From Legionella oakridgensis ATCC 33761 = DSM 21215 (GTDB lineage Bacteria; Pseudomonadota; Gammaproteobacteria; Legionellales; Legionellaceae), in contig NZ_CP004006.1 of NCBI RefSeq assembly GCF_000512355.1, positions 2,183,501-2,247,500 on the forward strand: DNA of 64,000 nucleotides, read 5' to 3'. Positions within the stretch are counted from its first letter, which is position 1; each line of letters starts with the position of its first letter. The position numbers and the translations under genes were made by a program. Below the pieces are notes generated by a model. It searched no databases. It saw only the letters and a list, made by a program, of their open reading frames with translations, and was not told the origin of the DNA. Positions 8,298 through 16,624 of the stretch are shown piece after piece.

Positions 8298-10634
8298 CTA
8301 TGCGGTACTTTTTGCCTTTTCCCGCTCATTTCGGAGTTTTTCCGATAATGAATCCACCAAAGCCCCTAGCTCATCAGAACTGATTTGATCCCGTTCATCC
8401 GGTGGATATGAAGTGGCCATTTGAAAGTCTTTTATTAATTCATTAGCAATGTTGCCTGCAAGTTTATCTTTTTCACCGCTCAATCGCTCGATCGACATCA
8501 GGTAATCACGGGTTTCATTAATAGGCAACAATGGCTCTGAAAAACGCTCAACATCTTTCACCAAAATGGGTAAAGCGCCTGCAGAAGATTGCAATTTACT
8601 AAATATCGTTAAGGTACCTACTGGCTCTTCTTCAATAAGCTCTTCTATTTTTTCTGGTTCATTATGCCCATGGAAAGCCAATAAGGCCGCTACACCGCGT
8701 TCAATCGGTTCAGTAATTTTAGATTCATGCAATGCCTTGCTTATCAGTGCAATTTCTTCATTCTGTACTTCCTTGTGGATACTGATGTCACCACTCTCTA
8801 CGATGCTTTGGAAACCTGTAAGTTGTTTTTGTAATTTATCAAGATAATCATCTGCTGGTGCCTCTACTTTCAAAAATTGATTTAATTTTAATTTTTTTAC
8901 TGGTTTTGGATTGGCGTAAAACATACGGGCGCGCACAATTTTTGAACGGAAAAAGATATGTGCTTCACCTTCTGTCTGCTCTTTTAAATCCAATAGATCA
9001 ATACGAGAGCGTTTTTCAAACGATGAACTTTTAGTGTCCATATAACTATTGGCAATACTTGTCTCTTTAGTCTGGAAGGAATCAACCTTGGTTACATAAG
9101 CCTCACCAGCTGTTTTGGTGAAAAAGTCCCAGGTTTCAGTTGGGTCTTCCAATTTCATACAGATTTTAATGTTGGTGTTTGCACCGATTGATGCTGCTTC
9201 TTCTTTAGATGCTTTCTGAAACGCAGGTAAGTCCTGTCCAGCAAATATGGCTGAAAAGCCTAATGACCGTGCCTGGGCTGGAACAACGGCAAATCCCTGA
9301 ACAGCATAATAACCGTATTCGTCCAGAACACAAATGTAAGGCGTTGGAGAATTGGTAGGTTTACGTTCAATCACATCACGATAATCCCCTTCCACTTCTT
9401 CACCAAGACCGGCTGCCATCATAGCTTTCAAAGAAGAAACAATAATTTTCCCTAAGTTGGATAATTCGTCGGGGGATTTCTCTAAGGCAGGAAGCAACAC
9501 CACGAGAATCCGCCTGTTTAATACCACGTCTTTAAAATCAACTTCCGCCAAATTGGTGCGAACAATATGGCCATAAGTATCTGCAAGAGATGAAAAGGCT
9601 CGTACCAACTGCATGGTAATAAATCCATGTTGTTCAAATACTTGCGAGACTTGCTTTCCTTTTTTCTCCTTATTGTATCCAGGCAATGTTCCAAGATAGT
9701 TACGCAACGGGTCTGTCACCAACTTGGGTACGGATTCGATGTTAATGCTTTCTTGATCATCTCGTGGAAAAATCTTATCAATAACAATTGTCTCCAACCG
9801 TTGCAAATCAAAGTAATTACGAATGGTATCTGCATCGAGCAAAATAGCGCCTTCATCACGCATGTACACAAGCAATCGCATCAGTGCTTCCACAAAGGCA
9901 ATGGCTCGACCTTTCCACATGTCACCATCGGATGATTGACTCGACCCCCCCATCAAGCTAACGACCAATTGGGTTAACATACTGGAAGAGCCCTGGCAAA
10001 ATGGGTTTAAGGTATTTGATAATCGTTTTTCTTGTGGTCCAATAATATCCCGTGCACCCGTCATGAAATTGACTAGCAGTAAATCATCCTCGCGTCCCAT
10101 GTTTCTAACCATAGAAAACACTTTAGCGTATAATGAGTTGTCGCCTTTTCCATCCACATAAATAAAACCGCTCCCTTGCACCAGAGCATTAAAAGCAATT
10201 GAAACCAGCGCTTCTGTTTTACCACTACCCGTTGATCCAAAAATCAATGCATGGGTTCGCATATCATCGTTGGCAAACCATAGTTCTTCATTAGTTTTGC
10301 GATCATTACCAAAAAAAGCGATGCCACGCGCCAGGTTAGGAGTTTGAATGCCCGGTTTTAAATCATTATAATCCTTAACCCGTGCGATTTTAGGTAAGCG
10401 AAACGGTAATGTTTGCTTGCGAGTAAATGCAAAAAGAAAGCAGAAAAAACCAATCATGAATAATAAAATCGCTGCTTCCGATATGTAATAGGCGCACACA
10501 GCCAAAGACAGCAGCACAATAGAAATATTAGTAGGATTAGAGAAAAAATCACTAATACGCTGACCGACCGTTCGCGTATCCCGCAAAAGCTGGGTTGGGT
10601 CAATTTCACTACGGGAATCAATACCGCGCATCAT
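8298..10634 (-). CDS. icmO: Type IV coupling protein ATPase IcmO/DotL
   Basis: Coupling ATPase that receives effectors for the Dot/Icm channel, 778 residues (L. pneumophila 783). Two hydrophobic segments lie at about residues 40-75, and the Walker A motif (GSTGSGKTEA) at about 132. The Walker B region is YICVLDEYGYYA. FAGQDLPAFQKA corresponds to the TraD/VirD4 Q motif. The C-terminal about 150 residues are the family-specific extension known to bind DotN, IcmS-IcmW and LvgA. The start overlaps the icmP stop by 4 bp (ATGA). Confidence 0.96.
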   Translation of the reverse strand: MMRGIDSRSEIDPTQLLRDTRTVGQRISDFFSNPTNISIVLLSLAVCAYYISEAAILLFMIGFFCFLFAFTRKQTLPFRLPKIARVKDYNDLKPGIQTPNLARGIAFFGNDRKTNEELWFANDDMRTHALIFGSTGSGKTEALVSIAFNALVQGSGFIYVDGKGDNSLYAKVFSMVRNMGREDDLLLVNFMTGARDIIGPQEKRLSNTLNPFCQGSSSMLTQLVVSLMGGSSQSSDGDMWKGRAIAFVEALMRLLVYMRDEGAILLDADTIRNYFDLQRLETIVIDKIFPRDDQESINIESVPKLVTDPLRNYLGTLPGYNKEKKGKQVSQVFEQHGFITMQLVRAFSSLADTYGHIVRTNLAEVDFKDVVLNRRILVVLLPALEKSPDELSNLGKIIVSSLKAMMAAGLGEEVEGDYRDVIERKPTNSPTPYICVLDEYGYYAVQGFAVVPAQARSLGFSAIFAGQDLPAFQKASKEEAASIGANTNIKICMKLEDPTETWDFFTKTAGEAYVTKVDSFQTKETSIANSYMDTKSSSFEKRSRIDLLDLKEQTEGEAHIFFRSKIVRARMFYANPKPVKKLKLNQFLKVEAPADDYLDKLQKQLTGFQSIVESGDISIHKEVQNEEIALISKALHESKITEPIERGVAALLAFHGHNEPEKIEELIEEEPVGTLTIFSKLQSSAGALPILVKDVERFSEPLLPINETRDYLMSIERLSGEKDKLAGNIANELIKDFQMATSYPPDERDQISSDELGALVDSLSEKLRNEREKAKSTA

Positions 10635-11761
10635 GGTTCTAACTCCTGCATTTCTTTTGGAGACAATTTGACGTCTTTAACGGCAATTTCAAGAGCCTTA
10701 ATCGCCTCATCAATCATGGGTACCAACGAGCGGCGTCCCATGGCTTTTTCCGCCTTCCAATGAGCAAAAGGCCCAGCAACCTCTGCGTATGGGGTTTGTC
10801 TTCCTACGCAATTCAACATATACCAAAGGCGACGGTCTATTGGCTTTAACCATAAAAACTCGGAACTAGGCACAACACCATCATCCCTGGCTGCCTGTAA
10901 TAAAGAAGCCATTACTGTTAAAAGATAAGCATGTTTTGTAACAATTTGCTGTACATTTTCTGCATCCTGAAATTTTCTAAGTGTGTTATTTGCGACGCTA
11001 TAATCTGGTTTTCCCTCAGCATAACCTTTATCAAGGGATTCCAGGATCATCACCGCAGAACCTCTGTCGCGATTCATACGCGCCATAAATACAGCAGCTA
11101 ACGCACGAGCATGCGGGGGACACCGTTCAAATCCATCCCAATAAGGCCCCAGCTGCAACGTGAATACTCTTTTGGCATCGCCTCGCCGCAACCCCGCCGT
11201 CATTTCTTGCCCAGGTATGGGCTTATCCAGTAAAACATCTTCTTTTTTTAACAATTGATATTTACGCGCAAACTCCATGGGAGTCATTGCCATTGCCCAC
11301 GGACCTTCATTAATATCAATGCTTACCAAATCCAGCTTGACTACTGGCATAATAGCCGGCCAGTTATACTGTTCCTGTGCCCGCAACGTCAGCATGTTAT
11401 ATACTTTACGAAATTTTAAAGTAACATTTGACCTATAAAGAAAAATCCCCAGAGCAACCAACGCAGCAGCAACCGGATAACGCGTATAATCGCCCACGCT
11501 TCTTGACAGTATGAGCATTTGCTCCCAGTCTACCGCACTCGGGTCAAGAGTCTGCATTAAATAGATTTCATTCGATAACTGACCAGAACCTATGAAAAAA
11601 TTAATCAGTTTCGCTTGCAGAATATTAATATAAAAAACGGCGGAAACAATGTACTTGTGTCCGACACTCCACAAGACATACACCGTTAAAATAAATAATA
11701 CCATGACCCATACTGGGGCCATTGAATTATCGCCAGATTGTTGCTGTGGTTGTTGTGCCAT
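10631..11761 (-). CDS. icmP: Coupling complex subunit IcmP/DotM
   Basis: Partner of DotL in the type IV coupling complex, 376 residues as in L. pneumophila. A Gln-rich N-terminus (MAQQPQQQSGDN) is followed by membrane segments at about residues 14-35 and 85-105, then a cytoplasmic domain that in L. pneumophila DotM binds effectors with Glu-rich signals. Visible landmarks are INEGPWAMAMTPMEFARKY and PCVAYKD-like C-terminal helices (SLVPMIDEAIKALEIAVKDVKLSPKEM). Confidence 0.95.
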   Translation of the reverse strand: MAQQPQQQSGDNSMAPVWVMVLFILTVYVLWSVGHKYIVSAVFYINILQAKLINFFIGSGQLSNEIYLMQTLDPSAVDWEQMLILSRSVGDYTRYPVAAALVALGIFLYRSNVTLKFRKVYNMLTLRAQEQYNWPAIMPVVKLDLVSIDINEGPWAMAMTPMEFARKYQLLKKEDVLLDKPIPGQEMTAGLRRGDAKRVFTLQLGPYWDGFERCPPHARALAAVFMARMNRDRGSAVMILESLDKGYAEGKPDYSVANNTLRKFQDAENVQQIVTKHAYLLTVMASLLQAARDDGVVPSSEFLWLKPIDRRLWYMLNCVGRQTPYAEVAGPFAHWKAEKAMGRRSLVPMIDEAIKALEIAVKDVKLSPKEMQELEP

Positions 11762-11842
11762 CCGAAACTAATAATTTTAAGATTACTTAAATTAAAGTAT
11801 ATACCTATTTTTAACTGTTTTGCGATATGCAGCTTAGGTTAG

Positions 11843-12442
11843 TTAGGCTGGTTTTTCTAATTCATGATTGGATATTTTAACCAATCGGCCCCCGACGTAT
11901 TTATAAGTACCGGTCATGTGGATAAAACGGTTAAGATTTTCCAATTTCAATGCCCTGTCTTTTAGAGTTAACAATGGCTTGCCGAGTTTGTCCGTTGGTG
12001 TTTTTTCTGGAGAAGTGGGTAAAATATCAGTTTGACTCACATAGATGGAAACATAACCTTCGTTTACTTTATTTTCCTTAGTTCCTATGATTTCTTTCAC
12101 GTCTTTTTCATTAGCATAAATTGGGCGTGAAATCATTTGCCCTGGCAAATTAGTAATAATACGCTCCCATGACGATAGACTACTGCCACTGGAAGAATAA
12201 AGCGCAACAAATATTTCCCGCTGGCCGCTGCGCAGAGCAATTCTATTCGCTAAATGAGACGCTATTTTTTCCTTTCCTTGACCGGATGTCTGCACTTGAC
12301 TGGCAAAATGTTCACGGATTTCACGTAAATTTTTACCAATAACACGCAAAAAATTTGATTCCTCCCACGGACCTTGCTCAATTGCATCATCCAGAGCTTT
12401 TAATATGGCATTTGCTTGTTCTTCTGATAATTCATCTTTCAT
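11843..12442 (-). CDS. icmQ: Dot/Icm protein IcmQ
   Basis: Cytoplasmic, membrane-interacting Dot/Icm component that binds NAD and is kept in check by IcmR-type chaperones. I place the start at the ATG beginning MKDELSEEQANAILKALDDAIEQ (199 residues; L. pneumophila 191), not at an in-frame ATG 96 bp further upstream, because the family begins with this helix pair. The N-terminal helical domain (about 1-60) is the part that contacts the IcmR-type partner. The partner fir lies immediately upstream, separated by 259 bp. Confidence 0.93.
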   Translation of the reverse strand: MKDELSEEQANAILKALDDAIEQGPWEESNFLRVIGKNLREIREHFASQVQTSGQGKEKIASHLANRIALRSGQREIFVALYSSSGSSLSSWERIITNLPGQMISRPIYANEKDVKEIIGTKENKVNEGYVSIYVSQTDILPTSPEKTPTDKLGKPLLTLKDRALKLENLNRFIHMTGTYKYVGGRLVKISNHELEKPA

Positions 12443-12701
12443 AAAAGTCAGGATTCTACCACCAATTTGAGTATGCCAGACAACTTGTTTCGTCCAAATA
12501 CTTGTACGAAACGCTACTATAGGTAAGGTGGCAAGCACAAATCAACGTGCAACACGTTGGTGCGGAAAGCAGCAGGATTTTGCACACCTATGGTCAATAA
12601 ATTATAGCACCAATTGTATTGCAAGTAGATGGTGTGCAGCTTATTTCTTAACTTATTTTAGCATATGATAGACCTATGAATTCAACTCATTGAATTCATA
12701 G
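12443..12701 (-). promoter_or_regulatory. icmQ upstream region with palindrome and TATAAT box
   Basis: This spacer holds a possible -10 box for icmQ (TATAAT, 12601-12606 on the minus strand), a perfect 7-bp inverted repeat CAACGTG-CAA-CACGTTG at 12543-12559, and a 10-bp stem (CTATGAATTC / GAATTCATAG, 12674-12701) directly behind the fir stop. A matching -35 box is weak. The layout suggests a separate icmQ promoter, but that is inference. Confidence 0.4.
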
Positions 12702-13037
12702 TTACATTGTTAATGAACGATGTTTTTCTTCATCCTCTTTGGCTTCCTCTCTAACTTCAGGTTGTCTTTCGGCAGACTGTTGTACCGTTGCAGAAGGGCC
12801 AGAAATAACAGTTTTCATTGCTTGCCAGCATACGGAAGCAACTTCCAATCCTAGTTTTGCAGACTCTGTAGGAGAGATAGATGCTAGTTTCGTAAGAGGA
12901 TCCATGACCTTCTGTCTATAATCTGCCAACGTCTTCGTGGCAGTATCTATACTTGTGCCTTCTTTTGTGGGTGCAAAAAAACCTAGTGTGTCCCTACCTT
13001 GTTGAGCTCCCGCTCTCGTTCGCCATGGATTAACCAT
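12702..13037 (-). CDS. fir: FIR-type protein, functional counterpart of IcmR
   Basis: The 111-residue product lies exactly where icmR sits in L. pneumophila (between icmS and icmQ). The proteins at this position are known to be very divergent between Legionella species yet to share the role of binding IcmQ (fir genes). Visible: a predicted amphipathic helical core at about residues 30-75 (TATKTLADYRQKVMDPLTKLASIS, ESAKLGLEVASVCWQAMKTV) and a charged tail (REEAKEDEEKHRS). I recognise no other family. The call rests mainly on position. Confidence 0.75.
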   Translation of the reverse strand: MVNPWRTRAGAQQGRDTLGFFAPTKEGTSIDTATKTLADYRQKVMDPLTKLASISPTESAKLGLEVASVCWQAMKTVISGPSATVQQSAERQPEVREEAKEDEEKHRSLTM

Positions 13038-13067
13038 AATGACCTCAAAAAATATGCTCTTTAATTG

Positions 13068-13132
13068 ATTATAGCTTAACAGAATTTAGCTTAACATAAT
13101 CTTAAAAAATCTCTTATTTGCATATTCTTTAC
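13068..13132 (-). promoter_or_regulatory. fir promoter: TATAAT box, direct repeats and CpxR-like box
   Basis: On the minus strand this region carries, in order, a CpxR-like site GTAAA-N6-GCAAA (13117-13132), two direct copies of GTTAAGCT (13088-13095 and 13073-13080) and a TATAAT -10 box (13068-13073) about 30 bp before the ATG. CpxR is known to activate icmR and several other dot/icm genes in L. pneumophila through GTAAA repeats, so the site fits that scheme. The direct repeats could be a second operator. Confidence 0.5.
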
Positions 13133-13148
13133 ACTTCATATTGAAATT

Positions 13149-13493
13149 CTAATCATACATCAGTTCATCCAAAGGCGTATAATCACGGCTTGGTCCACCT
13201 TGGATCAATTCATTCAACACATCAGTCATGCATAATAAACGCAACACATTGGGTGTTACTTCATCAAAAACAACGCGAGTTCCCAACAGTGCATTTTCTG
13301 CTTCGTCAAATGTCACTCCTAACCCATACCCCAAGCATAATGAACAAAGTTGATCGGCGCGCCGAGCTATTGCTGGCAATAAGCCAGTTGGGGAAAATAC
13401 TTCTTCAAAACTGACAAAGCGATCATTTAAATAAAATTTTGCATTCATGCTGGCAGCAATGAGCGCCATACCTTTGCTGAGATCTATTTTCAT
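13149..13493 (-). CDS. icmS: Dot/Icm adaptor chaperone IcmS
   Basis: Small acidic cytoplasmic protein, 114 residues (the family length). It pairs with IcmW (and LvgA), docks on the DotL C-terminal extension and delivers a subset of effectors. The family pattern is clear: MKIDLSKGMALIAASMNAKFYLNDRFV at the start, then ADQLCSLCLGYGLGVTFDEAENALLGTRVVFDEV and the C-terminal DYTPLDELMYD. The stop abuts the region holding the fir promoter, and the start directly follows the icmT stop. Confidence 0.96.
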   Translation of the reverse strand: MKIDLSKGMALIAASMNAKFYLNDRFVSFEEVFSPTGLLPAIARRADQLCSLCLGYGLGVTFDEAENALLGTRVVFDEVTPNVLRLLCMTDVLNELIQGGPSRDYTPLDELMYD

Positions 13494-13751
13494 TTATCGC
13501 CACCAGGGCTGGGAAGATTTAACACTGCCGGCAATGAACGTCCTTATCCAACGTAAAAAAACCGGCACGGTAAAACCGTAATGCTCAAGAATACCAAAAA
13601 ATATAGCAGAGAGTACAACCAACACACCAGTCCATATTCGAATGTGCATCAGAAAAAGAAAAATGGGGAACGCTGCTCTGGCATCCACCATAAAAAACCG
13701 AGCGCTGCGAGCAGAATCACGCCAATGTGATGTTTGCGAAAATCCAGCCAT
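13494..13751 (-). CDS. icmT: Dot/Icm membrane protein IcmT
   Basis: First gene of the region II operon, 85 residues (L. pneumophila 86). It starts with a hydrophilic segment (SQTSHWRDSARSARFFMVDARAAFP). Two hydrophobic segments follow at about residues 29-55, and the tail is short and basic (WIRTFIAGSVKSSQPWWR). Known to be required for growth in hosts and for egress. It abuts icmS without a gap. Confidence 0.95.
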   Translation of the reverse strand: MAGFSQTSHWRDSARSARFFMVDARAAFPIFLFLMHIRIWTGVLVVLSAIFFGILEHYGFTVPVFLRWIRTFIAGSVKSSQPWWR

Positions 13752-13835
13752 GCCATTCCCCTGTATTTCATCTCTCTAACTAAGTATATCGTGTGAGAAA
13801 GGCAATGCAAGCCAGAATTTTAGCAATAATTAGTA

Positions 13836-14114
13836 TTATAGGATGGTATTTTCGCTTTTCTCTTGAGGAGATAAGCAATTTGCCAGAACATCCGCTAACG
13901 CAGGCAAAGGACGTTTCGTTGGTTGTGGTTGTAATTGCGGCTGGGCGATATCCTGATGACTTATCAACGCTTCCTGAAGAAGCTGAGAATCAACGCCACC
14001 ATCTAACCTAGCATTCCCATCGTTACTTGCCTGTGTTTTTTCAGGTTCAATAGTTTGTTTCTGTGAATGCCTAGATTTCAGTTTACCCAGCATGTACGTT
14101 GTACTACCACTCAT
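13836..14114 (-). CDS. Hypothetical protein upstream of icmT
   Basis: A small hydrophilic protein of about 92 residues that I do not recognise. The ATG at 14114 (MSGSTTYMLGKL) is preferred because an AAAGGAG ribosome-binding site lies just before it, whereas ATGs further upstream lack one. It is Gln/Pro/Ser-rich in the middle and ends in a short helix (LPALADVLANCLSPQEKSE). There is no signal peptide or membrane segment. It is oriented as icmT and separated from it by 84 bp, so it could be co-transcribed with, or a substrate of, the Dot/Icm system; that is speculation. Confidence 0.5.
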   Translation of the reverse strand: MSGSTTYMLGKLKSRHSQKQTIEPEKTQASNDGNARLDGGVDSQLLQEALISHQDIAQPQLQPQPTKRPLPALADVLANCLSPQEKSENTIL

Positions 14115-14247
14115 CATGGCTCCTTTAAAATAAGCCCATGAATTCATCATACACATCAAAGATTAAGGTTTTATTATCTACTCCAAACTTGCCTTAATTA
14201 AATACCTGTAATACAGTATCCAGCATGCTGCCTATTTATTACCATCC

Positions 14248-14871
14248 ATGAAAGGACTCTGCATCGCTTTCGCGATAGCAGCGTTTGCTGTTTGCGCATC
14301 TATTTTTCAACAAAATGTTTCAAGCCTAATTCACTGGATTAATACCTTAGGCTTTATTGCCCCCATTATTTTTTTGCTTTTATATTGTTTTGCCACGCTT
14401 TTTTTTCTTCCCACCATGATCTTGACCCTGGCTGGTGGCGCCCTTTTTGGTCCTGTCCTCGGCATTTTGTTTAATTTAATAGGAGCCACCTTGGGGGCGT
14501 CTTGCGCTTTTTTCATCAGTCGTCATCTGGTTTTTGATTGGATAGTCAGCAAGCAAAATAAACGTATCAATAAACTTATCGCTGGTGTTGAACGCTGGGG
14601 GTGGCAGTTTGTAGCCTTGTTACGCATTGTACCTGTCATTCCTTTTAATTTGGTTAATTATGGCCTGGGTTTGACACGTATAAAATTTAGCCATTATTTA
14701 ATAACGACCATTATTTTTCTAATACCTACTGAAATTGTTTCAACGTATTGCGGTTATGCCAGCATGGATGCTTTTATCCATTCCGGGGAAGTGTATAAAC
14801 GAATCAGTTTGATTTTTCTGTTTATCTTTGGTTTCTTACTTATTTTATTCCGATGGTTTAAACGCAACTAA
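14248..14871 (+). CDS. TVP38/TMEM64 (SNARE-associated/DedA-like) membrane protein
   Basis: Inner-membrane protein of 207 residues with five to six hydrophobic segments (about 1-20, 30-58, 62-90, 125-150, 150-170, 185-203). The family signature is visible: FFLPTMILTLAGGALFGPVLGILFNLIGATLGASCAFFISRHL, followed by RIVPVIPFNLVNYGLGLTRI. Members of this superfamily have been linked to lipid scrambling and membrane homeostasis; the substrate here is unknown. The stop overlaps the 3' end of the convergent pabC gene by 4 bp. Confidence 0.88.
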   Translation: MKGLCIAFAIAAFAVCASIFQQNVSSLIHWINTLGFIAPIIFLLLYCFATLFFLPTMILTLAGGALFGPVLGILFNLIGATLGASCAFFISRHLVFDWIVSKQNKRINKLIAGVERWGWQFVALLRIVPVIPFNLVNYGLGLTRIKFSHYLITTIIFLIPTEIVSTYCGYASMDAFIHSGEVYKRISLIFLFIFGFLLILFRWFKRN

Positions 14872-15673
14872 CGTTGTCTATCGCATTTCAATAAGTACTG
14901 TAATTGGTTTAACAATGGATGCTCAATGTTTAAAACAACACCATCCAAAGATTTGACTGGTCTAATGCCCTGTAGAGCATTGGTAACAAATACAGCGTCC
15001 GCATTCATGATGAATTCTCGAGACACGCTATCCTCCTTCAATTCAATTGCATGTTCCGAGCATATGCTAAATAGTCGACTCCGTATGATGCCTGGCAATA
15101 CTCCACAGGTAAGGCTTGGAGTATAAAGTTTGTTTTGACGAACAACAAAAAGATTGGCGACGGTAGTTTCCGTGGCATAGCGTCGTGTATTAAAAAATAA
15201 AGCATCATCTGCTTTTACAGACAATGCATGACGGCGAGCCAAAACAGACTCCAGATAGTTAACCGTTTTAAATTGATAAATAGGATTAACGGCATCGCGC
15301 GACCAAGGGGTCGTTACCAAATTTAAAGCCTGCGTCAATGGTTGATATTTAAAGGGTTCGACTAATAAACTTGGACAATCCCCTTCCACAGCTAATCCGC
15401 GGGTAGCACGGCCGCTAGTCAGAATGATTCTGATTCCGCCAGCTTGAATGTTTGCATCGTTTATGCGCTGAAGGAGCAGCTCATACCAAGCTTCATAAGC
15501 ATGGTTAAAAGGAATTTTAAGCTGTATTGCAGAAGTTGACATACGCTGCCAATGCAGCTTGCTATAAAGAGGCAGATGATTCTCAATTTTTATGGTTTCA
15601 AATAACCCCTCACCTAAAAAATACGATCATCTGCCCGAAATGGTACCCGTTGATCGCTATATTTAATAGTCAA
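14868..15673 (-). CDS. pabC: Aminodeoxychorismate lyase PabC (one-base frameshift, TTG start)
   Basis: PLP-dependent fold-type IV enzyme that converts 4-amino-4-deoxychorismate to p-aminobenzoate for folate synthesis. The catalytic Lys is in QFKTVNYLESVLA, and the PLP-binding C-terminal part includes RRYATETTVANLFVV and CGVLPGIIRSRL. As read, the frame beginning at 15542 lacks the N-terminus. The in-frame upstream sequence GEGLFETIKIENHLPLY joins to VPFRADDRIF if one A is added to the run at 15616-15621. The restored gene starts at a TTG (15671-15673) preceded by GAGG and encodes 268 residues, the normal PabC length. It overlaps the preceding small gene. Confidence 0.82.
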
Positions 15674-15845
15674 GAAAATCCTCTAGCTCATCACGCAATC
15701 GCTTCTCTTCCAATAAGTTTTCCAAACGCTTGCGAGCATCAGAAGGAGGACGATTAGGATCGTCTAAAATGATCTCCTCCGTTTCTATAAACTCATCTTC
15801 TGCAATCAATTCTTTTTCTTCTTCATCATCATATAGTTCGCTCAT
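15663..15845 (-). CDS. PA3496-like small acidic protein
   Basis: A 60-residue, strongly acidic protein: the N-terminal half is a run of Asp/Glu, and the second half carries SDARKRLENLLEEKRLRDELEDFLDY, the pattern seen in the PA3496 family of short gammaproteobacterial proteins of unknown function. A ribosome-binding site (GAGGATAG) precedes the ATG. It overlaps the start of pabC, so the two are probably co-translated. Confidence 0.7.
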   Translation of the reverse strand: MSELYDDEEEKELIAEDEFIETEEIILDDPNRPPSDARKRLENLLEEKRLRDELEDFLDY

Positions 15846-16048
15846 GCTATCCTCTCGAAAGTTTAAATAGCAATAATCTTCGCTCCTGCGATTCAGGCCC
15901 TTTATTGCCTTCCATGAAGCAAAGACTCTAAAAAGGTGAAAGCTATATACCCTATTTTTTTTTTTTTGCCTAGCTATTTTTTTATTTGTCTTGAACTATG
16001 AAATATATCTACGTGATAATCAATAAAAAAAATTATCTATCAATTTGT
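15846..16048. other. Spacer between the PA3496-like gene and fau, with poly-T run
   Basis: About 200 bp without a coding sequence, containing a T tract of about 14 bases at 15955-15967. In many gammaproteobacteria 6S RNA (ssrS) lies directly upstream of fau/ygfA, so this position was examined for it. I could not recognise the conserved closing stem and central bubble with certainty and do not call it. Confidence 0.3.
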
Positions 16049-16624
16049 ATGGCTGACCAATTCAAAGAAGCACTGAGACAGACTTATCGCTTAATACGTA
16101 AAAATCTCCCACACGCTTACAAGCAAGCTGCTGCAAAAAAAATATGCACGCAAATTCGCGCACTAAAAGAGTATCGTTATGCCAAGCGCATCGCTCTATA
16201 TCACGCTATTCACGGTGAAGTTAATTTAAACAGCTTATGGAAATCTGCGCCTTTACAAGGCAAATATTGTTATTTCCCTATCCTTAGGGAAGATTTGAGC
16301 TTGTTATTCCTTCCAGCAACACCCGCAACTCACTTTTATGAAAACCGTTATGGCATTCAAGAACCGCATGGCAGCCTTGATGAGGTTTTAAGACCCGATG
16401 AGCTTGATATTATTTTTATGCCACTTGTTGCATTTGACGAACGAGGTACACGCTTAGGCATGGGGGCTGGCTACTATGATCGAACGTTAGCAAAATATAA
16501 GGCCCGCCTTTTAATAGGCGTGGCCTACGATTTTCAGCGTCTTCCCTTCATCGAGGCGCAACCTTGGGATGTACCGTTATCAGCCATCATAACTGACCGC
16601 ACAATATACTGGAGTAAAATATGA
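16049..16624 (+). CDS. fau: 5-formyltetrahydrofolate cyclo-ligase
   Basis: Converts 5-formyl-THF to 5,10-methenyl-THF using ATP. I choose the ATG at 16049 (MADQFKEALRQTYRLIRKNLP, 191 residues) over one 51 bp upstream, since the family begins with this K/R-rich helix. Motifs: FMPLVAFDERGTRLGMGAGYYDRTLAKY, which holds the nucleotide/Mg-binding GMGGGYYDR-type loop, and VPLSAIITDRTIYW at the end. The stop overlaps the next ATG by 4 bp (ATGA). Confidence 0.9.
   Translation: MADQFKEALRQTYRLIRKNLPHAYKQAAAKKICTQIRALKEYRYAKRIALYHAIHGEVNLNSLWKSAPLQGKYCYFPILREDLSLLFLPATPATHFYENRYGIQEPHGSLDEVLRPDELDIIFMPLVAFDERGTRLGMGAGYYDRTLAKYKARLLIGVAYDFQRLPFIEAQPWDVPLSAIITDRTIYWSKI

Noticed and set aside
13072..13095. 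PmrA box at the fir promoter
   Set aside because: The TTAA elements are 15 bp apart rather than the 11 bp expected for PmrA sites; only a general direct repeat is claimed.
15846..16048. Possible 6S RNA (ssrS) upstream of fau
   Set aside because: The position is right, but I could not fold a convincing closing stem and central bubble by eye, and length is marginal.
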